Of a DNA stretch of 64,000 nucleotides, positions 11,678 through 20,378 are shown one piece after another. The first letter of the stretch is position 1; the number at the start of each line of letters is the position of its first letter. Both the position numbers and the translations under genes were made by a program. The stretch is from Microbacterium sp. (lineage in GTDB: Bacteria > Actinomycetota > Actinomycetes > Actinomycetales > Microbacteriaceae): the NCBI RefSeq assembly GCF_031178445.1, contig NZ_JAPSIY010000010.1, positions 1 to 64,000 on the forward strand, in the 5' to 3' direction. The notes beneath the pieces were generated by a model. It ran no database searches. It had not been told where the DNA came from and saw only the letters and a list, made by a program, of their open reading frames with translations.

Positions 11678-12613
11678 TCAGGAGCGCGCGGTCAGCGTCA
11701 GCAGAGTCGCCTCAGGGCGGCAGGCGAAGCGCACCGGCGCGTAGATCGAATGCCCGCAGCCGGCGCTCACGTTCAGTGGAACCGAGCGGCCGAAGTGCGA
11801 CCACTCGCTCAGACCCTTCGCCTGCTTCAGGGGGATGTCGCAGTTGGCGACGAGCGCCCCGAAACCGGGCAGGCAGACCTGCCCGCCATGCGTGTGGCCG
11901 CCGAAGATCGCATCGGCGCCCAGATCGACGAAGCCGTTCAGCACGCGCTGGTACGGCGCATGGGTCACACCGATCGAGGACGTTCCCTCGGGGCGAGGCC
12001 CGAGCTTCTCGAGCGCAGAGGGCAGGACCTCGAGGTCGTCCCAATCCCGGTGCGCGTCATCGACCCCGAAGAAGTCGATTGTCGACCCCGCCACCTGCAA
12101 GCGCACGGCCGCGTTGTTCAGGTCGGCCCAGCCCAGCTCATCCGTGAAGAACGCATCCATGGCGTCGGTGTCGAGCGACTGCCCGCTTCTGACCCGCTGC
12201 GACGGACCGGCGAAATAGAGCAGGGGGTTTCGCGGCGCGGGCGCGGTCAGATCGTTCGAGCCGTGCACGAACACACCGGGGATGCCGGCGAGCGGCGCGA
12301 ACGCCCGGCGGATGCCGGCGAGCCCCTCTACATGTCCGAGGTTGTCACCCGTGTTCACGACCAGGTCGGGCTCGAGCTCGGCGAGTGACGCCAGCCACTC
12401 CTGCTTGCGACGCTGCCACGGAGCCATGTGCGCATCCGAGATGTGCAGCACGCGGATCGGCGCGCTGCCGGGGGCGAGGGCGGGCGCCGAGACCTCGCGA
12501 ACCGTGAAGAGGTACCGCTCGATTCCTATGCCCCAGATCGCGGCCGCTGCGCCCGCGGCCCCCACCGCGCCGAGCGCGATGAGGGCCGGGTGCGCTGACC
12601 GGGTGACGGTCAA
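11678..12613 (-). CDS. Membrane-anchored metallophosphoesterase
   Basis: A 311-residue protein with an N-terminal hydrophobic helix (ALIALGAVGAAGAAAAIWG) and a calcineurin-like phosphoesterase fold. Metal-ligand motifs are visible: LHISDAHM, NTGDNLGH, VHGSNDLT, VTHAPY and GGHTHGGQVCLPG. The family includes enzymes acting on nucleotides or lipid-linked phosphates; the substrate here is unknown. The start appears to be TTG 12613, overlapping the upstream penicillin-binding-protein stop (TTGA) with RBS AAGGAAG, so the two genes are translationally coupled, as is common in actinobacteria. Confidence 0.88.
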   Translation of the reverse strand: MTVTRSAHPALIALGAVGAAGAAAAIWGIGIERYLFTVREVSAPALAPGSAPIRVLHISDAHMAPWQRRKQEWLASLAELEPDLVVNTGDNLGHVEGLAGIRRAFAPLAGIPGVFVHGSNDLTAPAPRNPLLYFAGPSQRVRSGQSLDTDAMDAFFTDELGWADLNNAAVRLQVAGSTIDFFGVDDAHRDWDDLEVLPSALEKLGPRPEGTSSIGVTHAPYQRVLNGFVDLGADAIFGGHTHGGQVCLPGFGALVANCDIPLKQAKGLSEWSHFGRSVPLNVSAGCGHSIYAPVRFACRPEATLLTLTARS

Positions 12614-15207
12614 TCGTCTTCCTTCTCACAGGTCAACGTGATGGTCGCCCCTGGGGCGGCTTCGCCGGACGGGTTCTGAGCGGTCACCGTGTCTCCGCCC
12701 TTGCACTCGTCGTGCGCCACCTTGAAACCGGCCCCCGTCAGCGCCTTCTCCGCCTGTGAGAATTTCGCGCCGGTCACGTTCGGCACCGCCGTCGCAGGGG
12801 CCTTCCCCGTGCTCGGGACGATTGTGACCGTCGTACCCGCAGGAGCCTTACCGGCGCCCGGCGTCTGCTCGGCGATCAGGCCCGCACCGACCGTGCTGTC
12901 GACGGGGTCACCCACCTGCACCGAGAAACCGGCACCTTCGAGGATGCCCGTCGCCTCCTCGACAGACTTGCCGACGACGTCGGGCAGGTCCTTGAGAACC
13001 TGACGGGTCAGGTTGCGGTCGGGCTCGGGGAAGCGGTCGCCGCCGTACGCCTGGTTCGCCGCTCCTTGCAGCGCCTTGGCCACGTAGAAGCGCACCTGGT
13101 TCAGCTGGGTGCCGTTGATCCACGTCCTCGACAGGCTGAAGCTCTCGTTCCCTTCCATCCGGCCGGCGAAGACGAAAGTCGCGGCCTTCGTGCTCGACTC
13201 GGCCATCGCCGTCGCCCATTCCTGGTGGGTACCCGTCTTACCGATCAGCGGAGTGCCGTCGAACGGATTGCCTGCGGTGCCGGTACCGCCGTTCACCATG
13301 ACGCCCTGCAGGGCGTAGGCGGCGGTCGCGGCGACCTCGGGCGAGATCACCTGGCTGCAAGACGACTCGGGCAGCTTCATCTCCTTGCCGTCGGTGCCCA
13401 CGATCTTGTCGATCGCCTTCGGCGTGCAGTAGACGCCCTTGTTGGCGATGGTGGCGTACACGCCGGCCATCTGGATCGGGGCGATGTACTTGCTGCCGAG
13501 GGTGCTCTCGTACGGCCAGTTGTGCTTCTGCTTGTTCTCGCGGTCAGCGGCACCGGTGATCGGGGTCATGTTGCCGTAATGCACGCCCATGCGCGCGGCG
13601 ACCTTGTTGATGTCGCAGAGATCGAGCTGACTCGCCATAGCGAGGAACCCGGTGTTCAGCGACGCCTTCGTGAAGCTCGCCGGTGTTCCGTAGTAGCCGC
13701 GGTTGTTGCCGAAGTTCGCGATCTCGTCGTTGTTGAGGAAGGGGGCTCCGCAGGACGTGAAGTTGCGGAACACCCGCATTCGGCCATCGAGGCGCTCGTT
13801 CAGAGAGTGGCCCTTCTCGAGCCAATCGAGCAGCGTGAACACCTTGTAGGTCGAGCCGACGGGCATGCCCGTGGAGTTTCCGTGATTCTTGTCGGCGGCA
13901 TAGACCAGGCCCGTCTCGCCCTTGGTCTTGTCTGCGTTGGAGCTCTCCTTGAACTTCGTGTTCTGCACGATCGCGAGCACGCGACCGGTGTCAGCCTGGA
14001 GGGTGACGCCCGAAGCGCCGAAGATGTGCCCGTCGACGTACTGAGGCGCGCGCTCCCGCATCGCTTCCACACCAGGCCGCTGAACGCGCATGTCCAGCGA
14101 GGTGTAGATCTGCAGGCCGCCGCGCTTCAGCGTCTCCTGGCGATCGGCGTCGGTCTCGCCGAACGCCTTGTCGTTCTCGACGATCGACCGGACGTACTGG
14201 CAGAAGTAGGCCTGGTCACCGGCGGCAGCGCAGCCCTGCGTCGTGGGGGTGATCTTCGGGGTGATCGGTTCCGCGAGCGCCGCGTCGTACTGCTCCTGGG
14301 TGATCTTGCCGTCGATGCGCATGCGATTCAGCACGTAGTCGCGTCGGAACTTCGTGTCGGCGTAGCCGTCGGCCTCGCTGTTGCTCGGCTCGCCGTTCTT
14401 GGTCCAGGAACCGTCCTTCTTGTCGATCCGGAACCGGTTGGGGTTCTGCACGATTCCGGCGAGGGTCGCCGCCTGGTTCAGGTTGAGCTTCGCGGCCGAG
14501 GTGCCGAAGTAGTAGTTCGACGCGGCCTCGATGCCGTACGTCTGACCGCCGAAGTTGGCGATGTTCAGGTAGCCGAGCAGGATGTCGTTCTTCGAGTAGT
14601 CCTTCTCGATCTGGATGGCGTAGCGCATCTCCTGCAGCTTGCGCTCGATGCCCTCGGCCCCTGAGGCCTCGGTCGCCTCAGTCCAGCACGCGGTGAGCTT
14701 CGCCTGGTAGTTCTCGTCGGACGGCGAGGCGTCCTTCTCGCACTCCTGGATCAGCACGTTCTTGACGAACTGCTGGCTGATCGTCGACGCGCCGCGAGAC
14801 GACGTGCCCTTCACATAATCCAGCAGCGCACTCGCCGTGGCGCCGAGATTCACACCGCCGTGCGAATAGAAGTTCTTGTCCTCACTCGACAGGATCGCGT
14901 CGTACAGCAGCGGCGAAACCTGCTCGAACGTCACCGGCACGCGGTTCTGGTCGTAGAACTTCGCCAGCTGGAACGGCTTGCCGTTCTCTCCCGTGCCGTA
15001 GAAGACGGTCGGCTCCATCGGGGTGCCGGGCGTAAGGCTGTTGGGCAGCTCGTCGAAGATCGACAGCGCCTGGGAACCTGTGACACCGGCGATGGCGATG
15101 GCGGGGGTCACGGCGGCTGTGGCCAGCACGCCGGCGACGGCGCTGAGGCCGACCAGGCCCAACAGACCGCCGAGCACGCCCTTCACCGTACGTTTCGTTT
15201 GAGGCAT
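12610..15207 (-). CDS. Class A penicillin-binding protein with PASTA domains
   Basis: A bifunctional peptidoglycan glycosyltransferase/transpeptidase of 865 residues, PonA-like. One N-terminal membrane helix is followed by the GT51 domain (SSEDKNFYSHGGVN near residue 107, RGASTISQQFVKN) and the transpeptidase domain (SxxK in GSTYKVFTLL near 450, KTGT in LIGKTGTHQEW near 655). Two C-terminal PASTA repeats (LPDVVGKSVEEATGILEGAGF and VPNVTGAKFSQAEKALTGAGF) end in an acidic tail. It acts outside the membrane in wall growth. TACCAT seven bases before the ATG and no RBS suggest a leaderless transcript. Confidence 0.95.
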   Translation of the reverse strand: MPQTKRTVKGVLGGLLGLVGLSAVAGVLATAAVTPAIAIAGVTGSQALSIFDELPNSLTPGTPMEPTVFYGTGENGKPFQLAKFYDQNRVPVTFEQVSPLLYDAILSSEDKNFYSHGGVNLGATASALLDYVKGTSSRGASTISQQFVKNVLIQECEKDASPSDENYQAKLTACWTEATEASGAEGIERKLQEMRYAIQIEKDYSKNDILLGYLNIANFGGQTYGIEAASNYYFGTSAAKLNLNQAATLAGIVQNPNRFRIDKKDGSWTKNGEPSNSEADGYADTKFRRDYVLNRMRIDGKITQEQYDAALAEPITPKITPTTQGCAAAGDQAYFCQYVRSIVENDKAFGETDADRQETLKRGGLQIYTSLDMRVQRPGVEAMRERAPQYVDGHIFGASGVTLQADTGRVLAIVQNTKFKESSNADKTKGETGLVYAADKNHGNSTGMPVGSTYKVFTLLDWLEKGHSLNERLDGRMRVFRNFTSCGAPFLNNDEIANFGNNRGYYGTPASFTKASLNTGFLAMASQLDLCDINKVAARMGVHYGNMTPITGAADRENKQKHNWPYESTLGSKYIAPIQMAGVYATIANKGVYCTPKAIDKIVGTDGKEMKLPESSCSQVISPEVAATAAYALQGVMVNGGTGTAGNPFDGTPLIGKTGTHQEWATAMAESSTKAATFVFAGRMEGNESFSLSRTWINGTQLNQVRFYVAKALQGAANQAYGGDRFPEPDRNLTRQVLKDLPDVVGKSVEEATGILEGAGFSVQVGDPVDSTVGAGLIAEQTPGAGKAPAGTTVTIVPSTGKAPATAVPNVTGAKFSQAEKALTGAGFKVAHDECKGGDTVTAQNPSGEAAPGATITLTCEKEDD

Positions 15208-15284
15208 ACGCTTGATGGTAGGGGAGTTCCCTGAATAGAAGCCACGACCGCGGCATGCCGTCGTCGTCGACCCGCAGGAGTGCC

Positions 15285-15509
15285 ATGACCACGTGGGAGT
15301 ATCTGACCACGCCGCTGCTGATCCACAACACCGCTGCGATCCTCAACAACTGGGGCAAGCAGGGCTGGGAACTGGTGCAGGTGGTGCAGGGCCCCGAGGG
15401 CGGCCTCGTCGCGTACTTCAAGCGGCCGGTGTCGCACCAGGCCGCCGCCAACTCCGGCCTCGCCGCCGCGGCCGAAGCCGCCCGTCAGTTCGAGGGGGAG
15501 CAGCAGTGA
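15285..15509 (+). CDS. DUF4177-type small protein
   Basis: A 74-residue protein starting MTTWEYLTTPLLIHNTAAILNNWGKQGWELVQV, the actinobacterial DUF4177-like pattern (WEY..., NxxGxxGWELV). The function of the family is not known. ATG 15285 has RBS AGGAG at 15276-15280. Its stop overlaps the RidA start (GTGA), so the two are coupled. Confidence 0.8.
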   Translation: MTTWEYLTTPLLIHNTAAILNNWGKQGWELVQVVQGPEGGLVAYFKRPVSHQAAANSGLAAAAEAARQFEGEQQ

Positions 15510-15964
15510 GCATCGCCGCCCGCCTGGAAGAGCTCGGCATCGAGCTGCCCGCCGTCGCCGCCCCCGTCGCGGCGTACGTCCCCGCCGTCGTGCACAACGG
15601 TCTTGTCTACACGTCCGGCCAGCTGCCGTTCATCGAGGGCGCGTTGCCCGCTACCGGCAAGGTGGGCGCCGAGGTCGATGCGGATGCGGCCAAGGGCTAC
15701 GCGCGCACCTGCGCTCTGAACGCCCTCGCGGCGGCAGCGGATGCGGCCGGCGGTGTCGACCGCATCGCCGGCGTGCTGCGGGTCGGCGGCTTCGTGGCAT
15801 CCGACCCCGCCTTCACCGGCCACCCCGGCGTCATCAACGGCGCTAGTGAGGTGCTGGGCGAGATCTTCGGCGATGCCGGCAAGCACGCCCGCGCGGCCGT
15901 CGGCGTCGCGGTGCTTCCGCTGGACACGCCCGTCGAGGTCGAGGTGACCTTCATTCTCGCCTGA
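15506..15964 (+). CDS. RidA-family protein
   Basis: A 152-residue YjgF/YER057c/UK114-type protein, longer than canonical RidA (about 130) in the way of the YjgF_endoribonc group. Visible are the N-terminal helix, VYTSGQLPFIEGALPATGKVGAEV, and the C-terminal ARAAVGVAVLPLDTPVEVEVTFIL strand. RidA proteins hydrolyse reactive enamines/imines from PLP enzymes, but the extended group may differ. A strong hairpin follows the gene. Confidence 0.88.
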   Translation: MSIAARLEELGIELPAVAAPVAAYVPAVVHNGLVYTSGQLPFIEGALPATGKVGAEVDADAAKGYARTCALNALAAAADAAGGVDRIAGVLRVGGFVASDPAFTGHPGVINGASEVLGEIFGDAGKHARAAVGVAVLPLDTPVEVEVTFILA

Positions 15965-15985
15965 CCCCGCCCGATGGCATGAAGA

Positions 15986-16011
15986 CGGGCCCCCCTCGTC
16001 GGGGGGGCCCG
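15986..16011. terminator. Terminator between ridA and acsA
   Basis: CGGGCCCCCC (15986-15995) pairs with GGGGGGCCCG (16002-16011) across TCGTCG. It lies between convergent genes and can serve both. Confidence 0.75.
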
Positions 16012-16026
16012 CTTCGTGGTCTCGGC

Positions 16027-17994
16027 CTACTTCACCTGCGCCGAGATGATGCTCATCACGGCGGTGTCAGCGAGCGTCGTGGTGTCCCCGACCTCGCGGC
16101 CCTCCGCGACGTCGCGCAGGAGACGCCGCATGATCTTGCCCGAGCGGGTCTTGGGCAGCTCGCCCACGATGTACACGTCGCGGGGACGCGCGATCGGGCC
16201 GATCTGCTCGCCGACCCAGCTGCGCAGCTGCGAGGCCAGCCCCTCGGGCGAGTGGTCGTCGAGATAGCTCTGCTTGATGATCACGAACGCCACCACCGCC
16301 TGCCCCGTGGTCTCGTCGGACGCTCCGACCACCGCGGCCTCCGCGGTCGCCTCGTGCGCCACCAGCGACGACTCGATCTCGGTGGTCGACAGCCGGTGAC
16401 CAGACACGTTCATCACGTCGTCCACGCGGCCCAGCAGCCAGAGGTCGCCGTCTTCGTCGAGGCGAGCGCCGTCGCCGGCGAAGTAGTAGCCCTGCTCCTG
16501 GAACTTCTCCCAGTACGTCTCCTTGAACCGCTCAGGGTCGCCCCAGATGCCGCGCAGCATGCTGGGCCACGGCTCGGTGATCACCAGCAGGCCTCCGTTG
16601 CCGTTGCCGACCTCGGCTCCGGCGTCGTCGACGACGTCGATGGCGATGCCGGGCAGCGGCACCTGTGCCGACCCCGGCTTGGCGGCGGTGATGCCGGGCA
16701 GGGGCGAGACCATGATGGCGCCGGTCTCCGTCTGCCACCAGGTGTCGACGATGGGCGTCTTGTCGGCGCCGATCACCTCCCGGTACCACATCCAGGCCTC
16801 GGGGTTGATGGGCTCGCCCACCGAGCCGAGCAGGCGCAGACTCGACAGGTCGAACTTCTGAGGGATCTGCCGACCCAGCTTCATGAAGGAGCGGATCGCA
16901 GTGGGCGCGGTGTAGAAGATCGTCACGCCGTACTTCTCGATGAGTTCCCACCAGCGGCCCGGATGCGGCGCATCCGGTGTGCCCTCGTACATCACCTGGG
17001 TGGCGCCGTTCGCGAGCGGACCGTAGGTGACATAGGAGTGGCCCGTCACCCAGCCGATGTCGGCCGTGCACCAGAACACGTCCGTCTCCGGATGCAGATC
17101 GAAGACGTACTTATGCGTGAACGCCGCCTGGGTCAGGTATCCGCCCGACGTGTGCAGGATGCCCTTCGGCTTACCAGTGGTGCCAGATGTGTAGAGGATG
17201 AACAGCGGGTTCTCGGCGGGGAAGGCCTGCGCCTCGTGTTCGGCGGATGCTGCGGGCACAGCATCGTGCCACCAGATGTCGCGCTCATCGTTCCACTCGA
17301 CGTCGTTGCCGCCGCGCTTGACGACGAGAACGTGCTCGACGGTCTGCTGCTCGCCCTCGCCACGGTCGCGCAACGCCTGGTCGACGGCGGGCTTGAGGGC
17401 CGAGACGCGGCCCTTGCGGTATCCGCCGTCGGCGGTGATGACGACCTTGGCGCCGGCGTCGTCGATGCGCGAGCGCAGGCTGTCGGCGCTGAAGCCACCG
17501 AAGACGACCGAGTGGACGGCGCCCAGCCGCGCGACCGCCAGCATCGAGACGACGGCCTCGGGGATCATCGGCAGGTAGATGGCGACTCGGTCGCCATGCC
17601 CGACGCCGAGGCCGGAGAGCACATTGGCGGTGCGCTTGACCTCTTCGGTGAGCTCGGCGTACGTGATGCGGCGCTCGTCGCCCGGCTCACCCTCCCAGAG
17701 AATGGCGACGCGGTCGCCGAGGCCCGCCTCCACATGGCGGTCGAGGCAGTTGTAGGCCACGTTGAGCTCGCCGTCGTCGAACCACTTGGCGAACGGCGGG
17801 TTGGACCAGTCGAGCACCTGCGTGAACGGCTTGTCCCAGTGCAGGAGCTCGCGGGCCTGCTCTCCCCAGAATCCCTCGCGGTCGGCCTTCGCCCGCTCGT
17901 AGAGGGCGGGATCGTCGATCGTCTGGGCGACGAACTCCTCCGACGGCGGGAACTGCCGCGACTCGTCGAGGAGGTGGTCGATCTGGCTGCTCAT
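16027..17994 (-). CDS. acsA: Acetyl-CoA synthetase
   Basis: Activates acetate to acetyl-CoA through acetyl-AMP. ATG 17994 (MSSQIDHLLDESRQFPPSEEF) gives 655 residues, the normal Acs length; RBS AAAGGAG lies eight bases upstream, and the ORF-track N-terminal extension is rejected. Signatures include the P-loop-like YTSGTTGKPKGILHTSGGYL, the adenylation motif WWQTETGAIM, DGARLDEDGDLWLLGRVDDVMNVSGHR, and the C-terminal TRSGKIMRRLLR with the lysine normally controlled by acetylation. Confidence 0.97.
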   Translation of the reverse strand: MSSQIDHLLDESRQFPPSEEFVAQTIDDPALYERAKADREGFWGEQARELLHWDKPFTQVLDWSNPPFAKWFDDGELNVAYNCLDRHVEAGLGDRVAILWEGEPGDERRITYAELTEEVKRTANVLSGLGVGHGDRVAIYLPMIPEAVVSMLAVARLGAVHSVVFGGFSADSLRSRIDDAGAKVVITADGGYRKGRVSALKPAVDQALRDRGEGEQQTVEHVLVVKRGGNDVEWNDERDIWWHDAVPAASAEHEAQAFPAENPLFILYTSGTTGKPKGILHTSGGYLTQAAFTHKYVFDLHPETDVFWCTADIGWVTGHSYVTYGPLANGATQVMYEGTPDAPHPGRWWELIEKYGVTIFYTAPTAIRSFMKLGRQIPQKFDLSSLRLLGSVGEPINPEAWMWYREVIGADKTPIVDTWWQTETGAIMVSPLPGITAAKPGSAQVPLPGIAIDVVDDAGAEVGNGNGGLLVITEPWPSMLRGIWGDPERFKETYWEKFQEQGYYFAGDGARLDEDGDLWLLGRVDDVMNVSGHRLSTTEIESSLVAHEATAEAAVVGASDETTGQAVVAFVIIKQSYLDDHSPEGLASQLRSWVGEQIGPIARPRDVYIVGELPKTRSGKIMRRLLRDVAEGREVGDTTTLADTAVMSIISAQVK

Positions 17995-18114
17995 GGCACT
18001 CGCTCCTTTGCGCGGGATGAATGGGACGTGCTCGGGAAGGCACGACCGTGACACGGCGAATCTAGTGGCGACCACCACCCGCGCATACTGTCGAAAGTAG
18101 GTAGTGCGGCGGGT

Positions 18115-18143
18115 TTGTGGGCACTGCGGCACGTGCGTACACT
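18115..18143 (+). promoter_or_regulatory. Candidate promoter for the 6C RNA
   Basis: TTGTGG and TACACT (18138-18143) are separated by 17 bases. The predicted start is near 18150, just before the first 6C-type hairpin. The -35 match is weak. Confidence 0.4.
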
Positions 18144-18149
18144 GACCCT

Positions 18150-18248
18150 CAGCCGAATCGTATTCCGGCTTCAGCGCGCCCGACACCCCCGAATGCGGGC
18201 TTGCGCGTGGGCGGCACCTCATTCCCCCCGTGAGGTGCCGCCCTTCTC
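18150..18248 (+). ncRNA. 6C-type small RNA
   Basis: Two stem-loops with C-rich loops, the hallmark of the actinobacterial 6C RNA (B11 of Mycobacterium tuberculosis). Hairpin 1: GCGC+GCCCG (18174-18182) pairs with CGGGC+TT+GCGC (18196-18206), loop ACACCCCCGAATG. Hairpin 2: GGGCGGCACCTCA (18209-18221) pairs perfectly with TGAGGTGCCGCCC (18231-18243), loop TTCCCCCCG, followed by TTCTCAT as a terminator. In M. tuberculosis the 6C gene lies next to the tad cluster (Rv3654c-Rv3660c), the same neighbourhood as here. C-rich loops are thought to pair with G-rich ribosome binding sites. The rest of the 17,995-18,379 gap shows only the acsA leader and the tadA promoter. Confidence 0.78.
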
Positions 18249-18379
18249 ATGAGAGCGGTCCCGCGGGCGTGAACGAAAGGCGGAGCGTTCGCTCTGCACA
18301 TCGCCGGGATAGAGCGGATACTGCACAGCGCCCGGTGAAGCGGCACCCGGTGGGCACGACGCGCTCGTAGCGTCGTGCC

Positions 18380-19381
18380 ATGCCAGATCCGTTCGTCTTC
18401 CGCCCCCGCACGGCACCGAGCCGCGCCGAGATCGACGCGGCGCCGGCGGCACCCGATCCGGCGCTGGGCGCTCTCGCCGAGTACGCGGCGGACGAGCGCG
18501 TCACCGACGTGTTCGTGAACGGCTCGAGCGGCCTGTTCATCGACCGCGGCGCCGGTGCCGAGCACATACCCGGCTGGCGTGCGTCGGAGCGGGAGGTCCG
18601 CGACCTCGCCGTCGCCCTGGTCGCCGCGGGCGGGCGCCACCTCGACGATCAGTCGCCGTGCGTGGACGTGCGCCTCGGCTCCGGCATCCGGGTTCATGCG
18701 GTGCTCGCCCCGATCTCCACCTCTGGCACCGCGTTGTCGATCCGGGTGCCGCGCGTACGCGCGGCCGACCTCGACGCGCTCGCCGCGTCCGGTACGTTCG
18801 CGCAGGGGCAGCGCGAGTGGCTGGAGCGGCTGGTCGCCGAGCGTGCGAACATCCTCATCACCGGCGGAACGGGTACGGGCAAGACGACACTGCTCACGGC
18901 GCTGCTCTCGGCTGCCGATCACGGCGAGCGGATCGTGACCATCGAGGACGTCGCCGAGCTGCGACCGCAGCATCCTCATCACGTGTCGCTAGAGGCCCGC
19001 CAGGCGAATCTCGAGGGCGCGGGCAGCATCACCCTCGCGATGCTGGTGCGGGAGTCGCTGCGGATGCGACCCGACCGCCTGATCGTGGGGGAGTGTCGCG
19101 GTGAGGAAGTGCGCGAACTGCTCACCGCGCTGAACACCGGGCACGACGGCGGCGCCGGTACTCTGCACGCGAGCGGGCTGGTCGACGTGCCAGCGCGGAT
19201 GGAGGCGCTGGGAGCGCTCGCCGGGATGGACGCCACCGCTCTCGCCAGGCAGGTGGTCAGCGCGTTCACCGTCGTGCTGCACCTCGAGCGTGACGCCGGC
19301 GGGGCGCGCCGAATCGCCCATGCAGGGCGATTCACCCTCATCGGGGATCGGCTCGGCATCGAAGAGGTGCGGCCATGGTGA
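18380..19381 (+). CDS. tadA: TadA/CpaF-type pilus assembly ATPase
   Basis: A 333-residue hexameric secretion ATPase of the type II/IV secretion superfamily, powering Flp pilus assembly. N-terminal domain: ERVTDVFVNGSSGLFIDRG. Core: Walker A NILITGGTGTGKTTLL (near residue 160), Asp box IVTIEDVAELRPQHPHHVSLE, Walker B DRLIVGECRGEEVRELLTALNTGHDGGAGTLHA with the His box. No TadZ gene lies upstream in this window. TAGCGT six bases before the ATG and no RBS suggest a leaderless start. It overlaps tadB by seven bases. Confidence 0.93.
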   Translation: MPDPFVFRPRTAPSRAEIDAAPAAPDPALGALAEYAADERVTDVFVNGSSGLFIDRGAGAEHIPGWRASEREVRDLAVALVAAGGRHLDDQSPCVDVRLGSGIRVHAVLAPISTSGTALSIRVPRVRAADLDALAASGTFAQGQREWLERLVAERANILITGGTGTGKTTLLTALLSAADHGERIVTIEDVAELRPQHPHHVSLEARQANLEGAGSITLAMLVRESLRMRPDRLIVGECRGEEVRELLTALNTGHDGGAGTLHASGLVDVPARMEALGALAGMDATALARQVVSAFTVVLHLERDAGGARRIAHAGRFTLIGDRLGIEEVRPW

Positions 19382-20280
19382 TCCGGAGCGCCCGGCGAGC
19401 CCCGGATGCCGAACCAGACGCCGCCGCGGCGGCCGCCGCCGTGCGCACGCTGGCCGTGCTGCTGCAGGCCGGAGCGCGGCCGATGACCGCCTGGAGGCAC
19501 CTCGCCGAGTCCGGCGACCCCCTGGCGGCACGGGTCGTCGATCGATGCGCGGACGGCGCCGAGCTGATCGGGGCGGTCGAGGCTGAAGGCGGCGCATGGC
19601 GCGACGTCGCCGCCGCCTGGGAGGTCGCCACCGTGGTGGGCGCTCCGCTCGCGGAGGTGCTGCGCGCTCTCGCCGAATCGCTGCAGGACGCCGCGGCGGC
19701 AGCCGACGACGTCCGCGTCGCACTGGCGGAACCGACGGGAACGGCACGACTGCTGCTGTGGCTCCCCTTCGCCGGGTTGCTGCTCGGCTTCGCGCTCGGG
19801 TTCGACATCATCGGGGTGCTGACGACGAACCCCGCCGGAGTCGCCTGCGTCGTGGCCGGCGTGACACTCGTGCTCGTCGCGCGGTGGTGGACCTCACGCA
19901 TGGTGCGCCGCGCGCAGCCGCCTCCCGGCACGCCGGGCATGCACGCCGAGCTGGTCGCCGTGGCACTGGCGGGCGGAGTCGCGATCCCGCGGGCGCTGCG
20001 GCTGGTGGAGCACAGCCCCGCGCAGCTCGACGGAGACAGGGCGCGCACCGACGCCGTGCTCGAGCTCTCCCGCGCAGCGGGAGTGCCGGCCGGCGAGCTG
20101 CTGCGTGCCTCCGCCGCACAGCAGCGACAGGAGGCCAGGGTGAGCGGGCGCCTGCGCGCCGCTCGGCTGTCATCGCGGCTGCTGCTGCCGCTCGGGGCGT
20201 GCACCCTGCCGGCGTTCCTGCTGCTCGGCGTCGCGCCGCTCATGCTCAGCGTGCTCTCCGCCACGCCGATACCGATGTGA
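19375..20280 (+). CDS. tadB: TadB/TadC-type (T2SF) pilus platform protein
   Basis: A 301-residue membrane protein of the type II secretion F family, the inner-membrane platform of the Flp pilus. Hydrophobic segments are near residues 125-145 (LLLWLPFAGLLLGFALGFDIIGVL), 155-170 and at the C-terminus (LLLPLGACTLPAFLLLGVAPLMLSVL). An N-terminal helical T2SF-like domain (VRTLAVLLQAGARPMTAWRHLAES) and a second one (ELVAVALAGGVAIPRALRLVE) are both present, so one protein may do the work of TadB and TadC, which are separate genes in many tad loci. Confidence 0.85.
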   Translation: MVIRSARRAPDAEPDAAAAAAAVRTLAVLLQAGARPMTAWRHLAESGDPLAARVVDRCADGAELIGAVEAEGGAWRDVAAAWEVATVVGAPLAEVLRALAESLQDAAAAADDVRVALAEPTGTARLLLWLPFAGLLLGFALGFDIIGVLTTNPAGVACVVAGVTLVLVARWWTSRMVRRAQPPPGTPGMHAELVAVALAGGVAIPRALRLVEHSPAQLDGDRARTDAVLELSRAAGVPAGELLRASAAQQRQEARVSGRLRAARLSSRLLLPLGACTLPAFLLLGVAPLMLSVLSATPIPM

Positions 20281-20378
20281 ACGACGACGGGCTGTGAACG
20301 ACCACGGACTCCAGACGACCAAGAACTGCGCACGACCACGGGGACGAGACACGTCCACGGATGAGAAAGAAGGAAGAG

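Noticed and set aside
13066-14664. 532-codon plus-strand ORF opposite the penicillin-binding protein
   Set aside because: Antisense shadow: the minus-strand product has clear GT51, transpeptidase and PASTA motifs, while this frame gives low-complexity V/R/L-rich sequence.
15979-18051. 690-codon plus-strand ORF opposite acsA
   Set aside because: Complete antisense of a well-conserved acetyl-CoA synthetase; no protein motifs of its own.
20281-20378. Two ACGACCACGG repeats before the pilin-like gene
   Set aside because: Only 10 bp long, in a short GC-rich gap, with no further copies or structure; probably chance.
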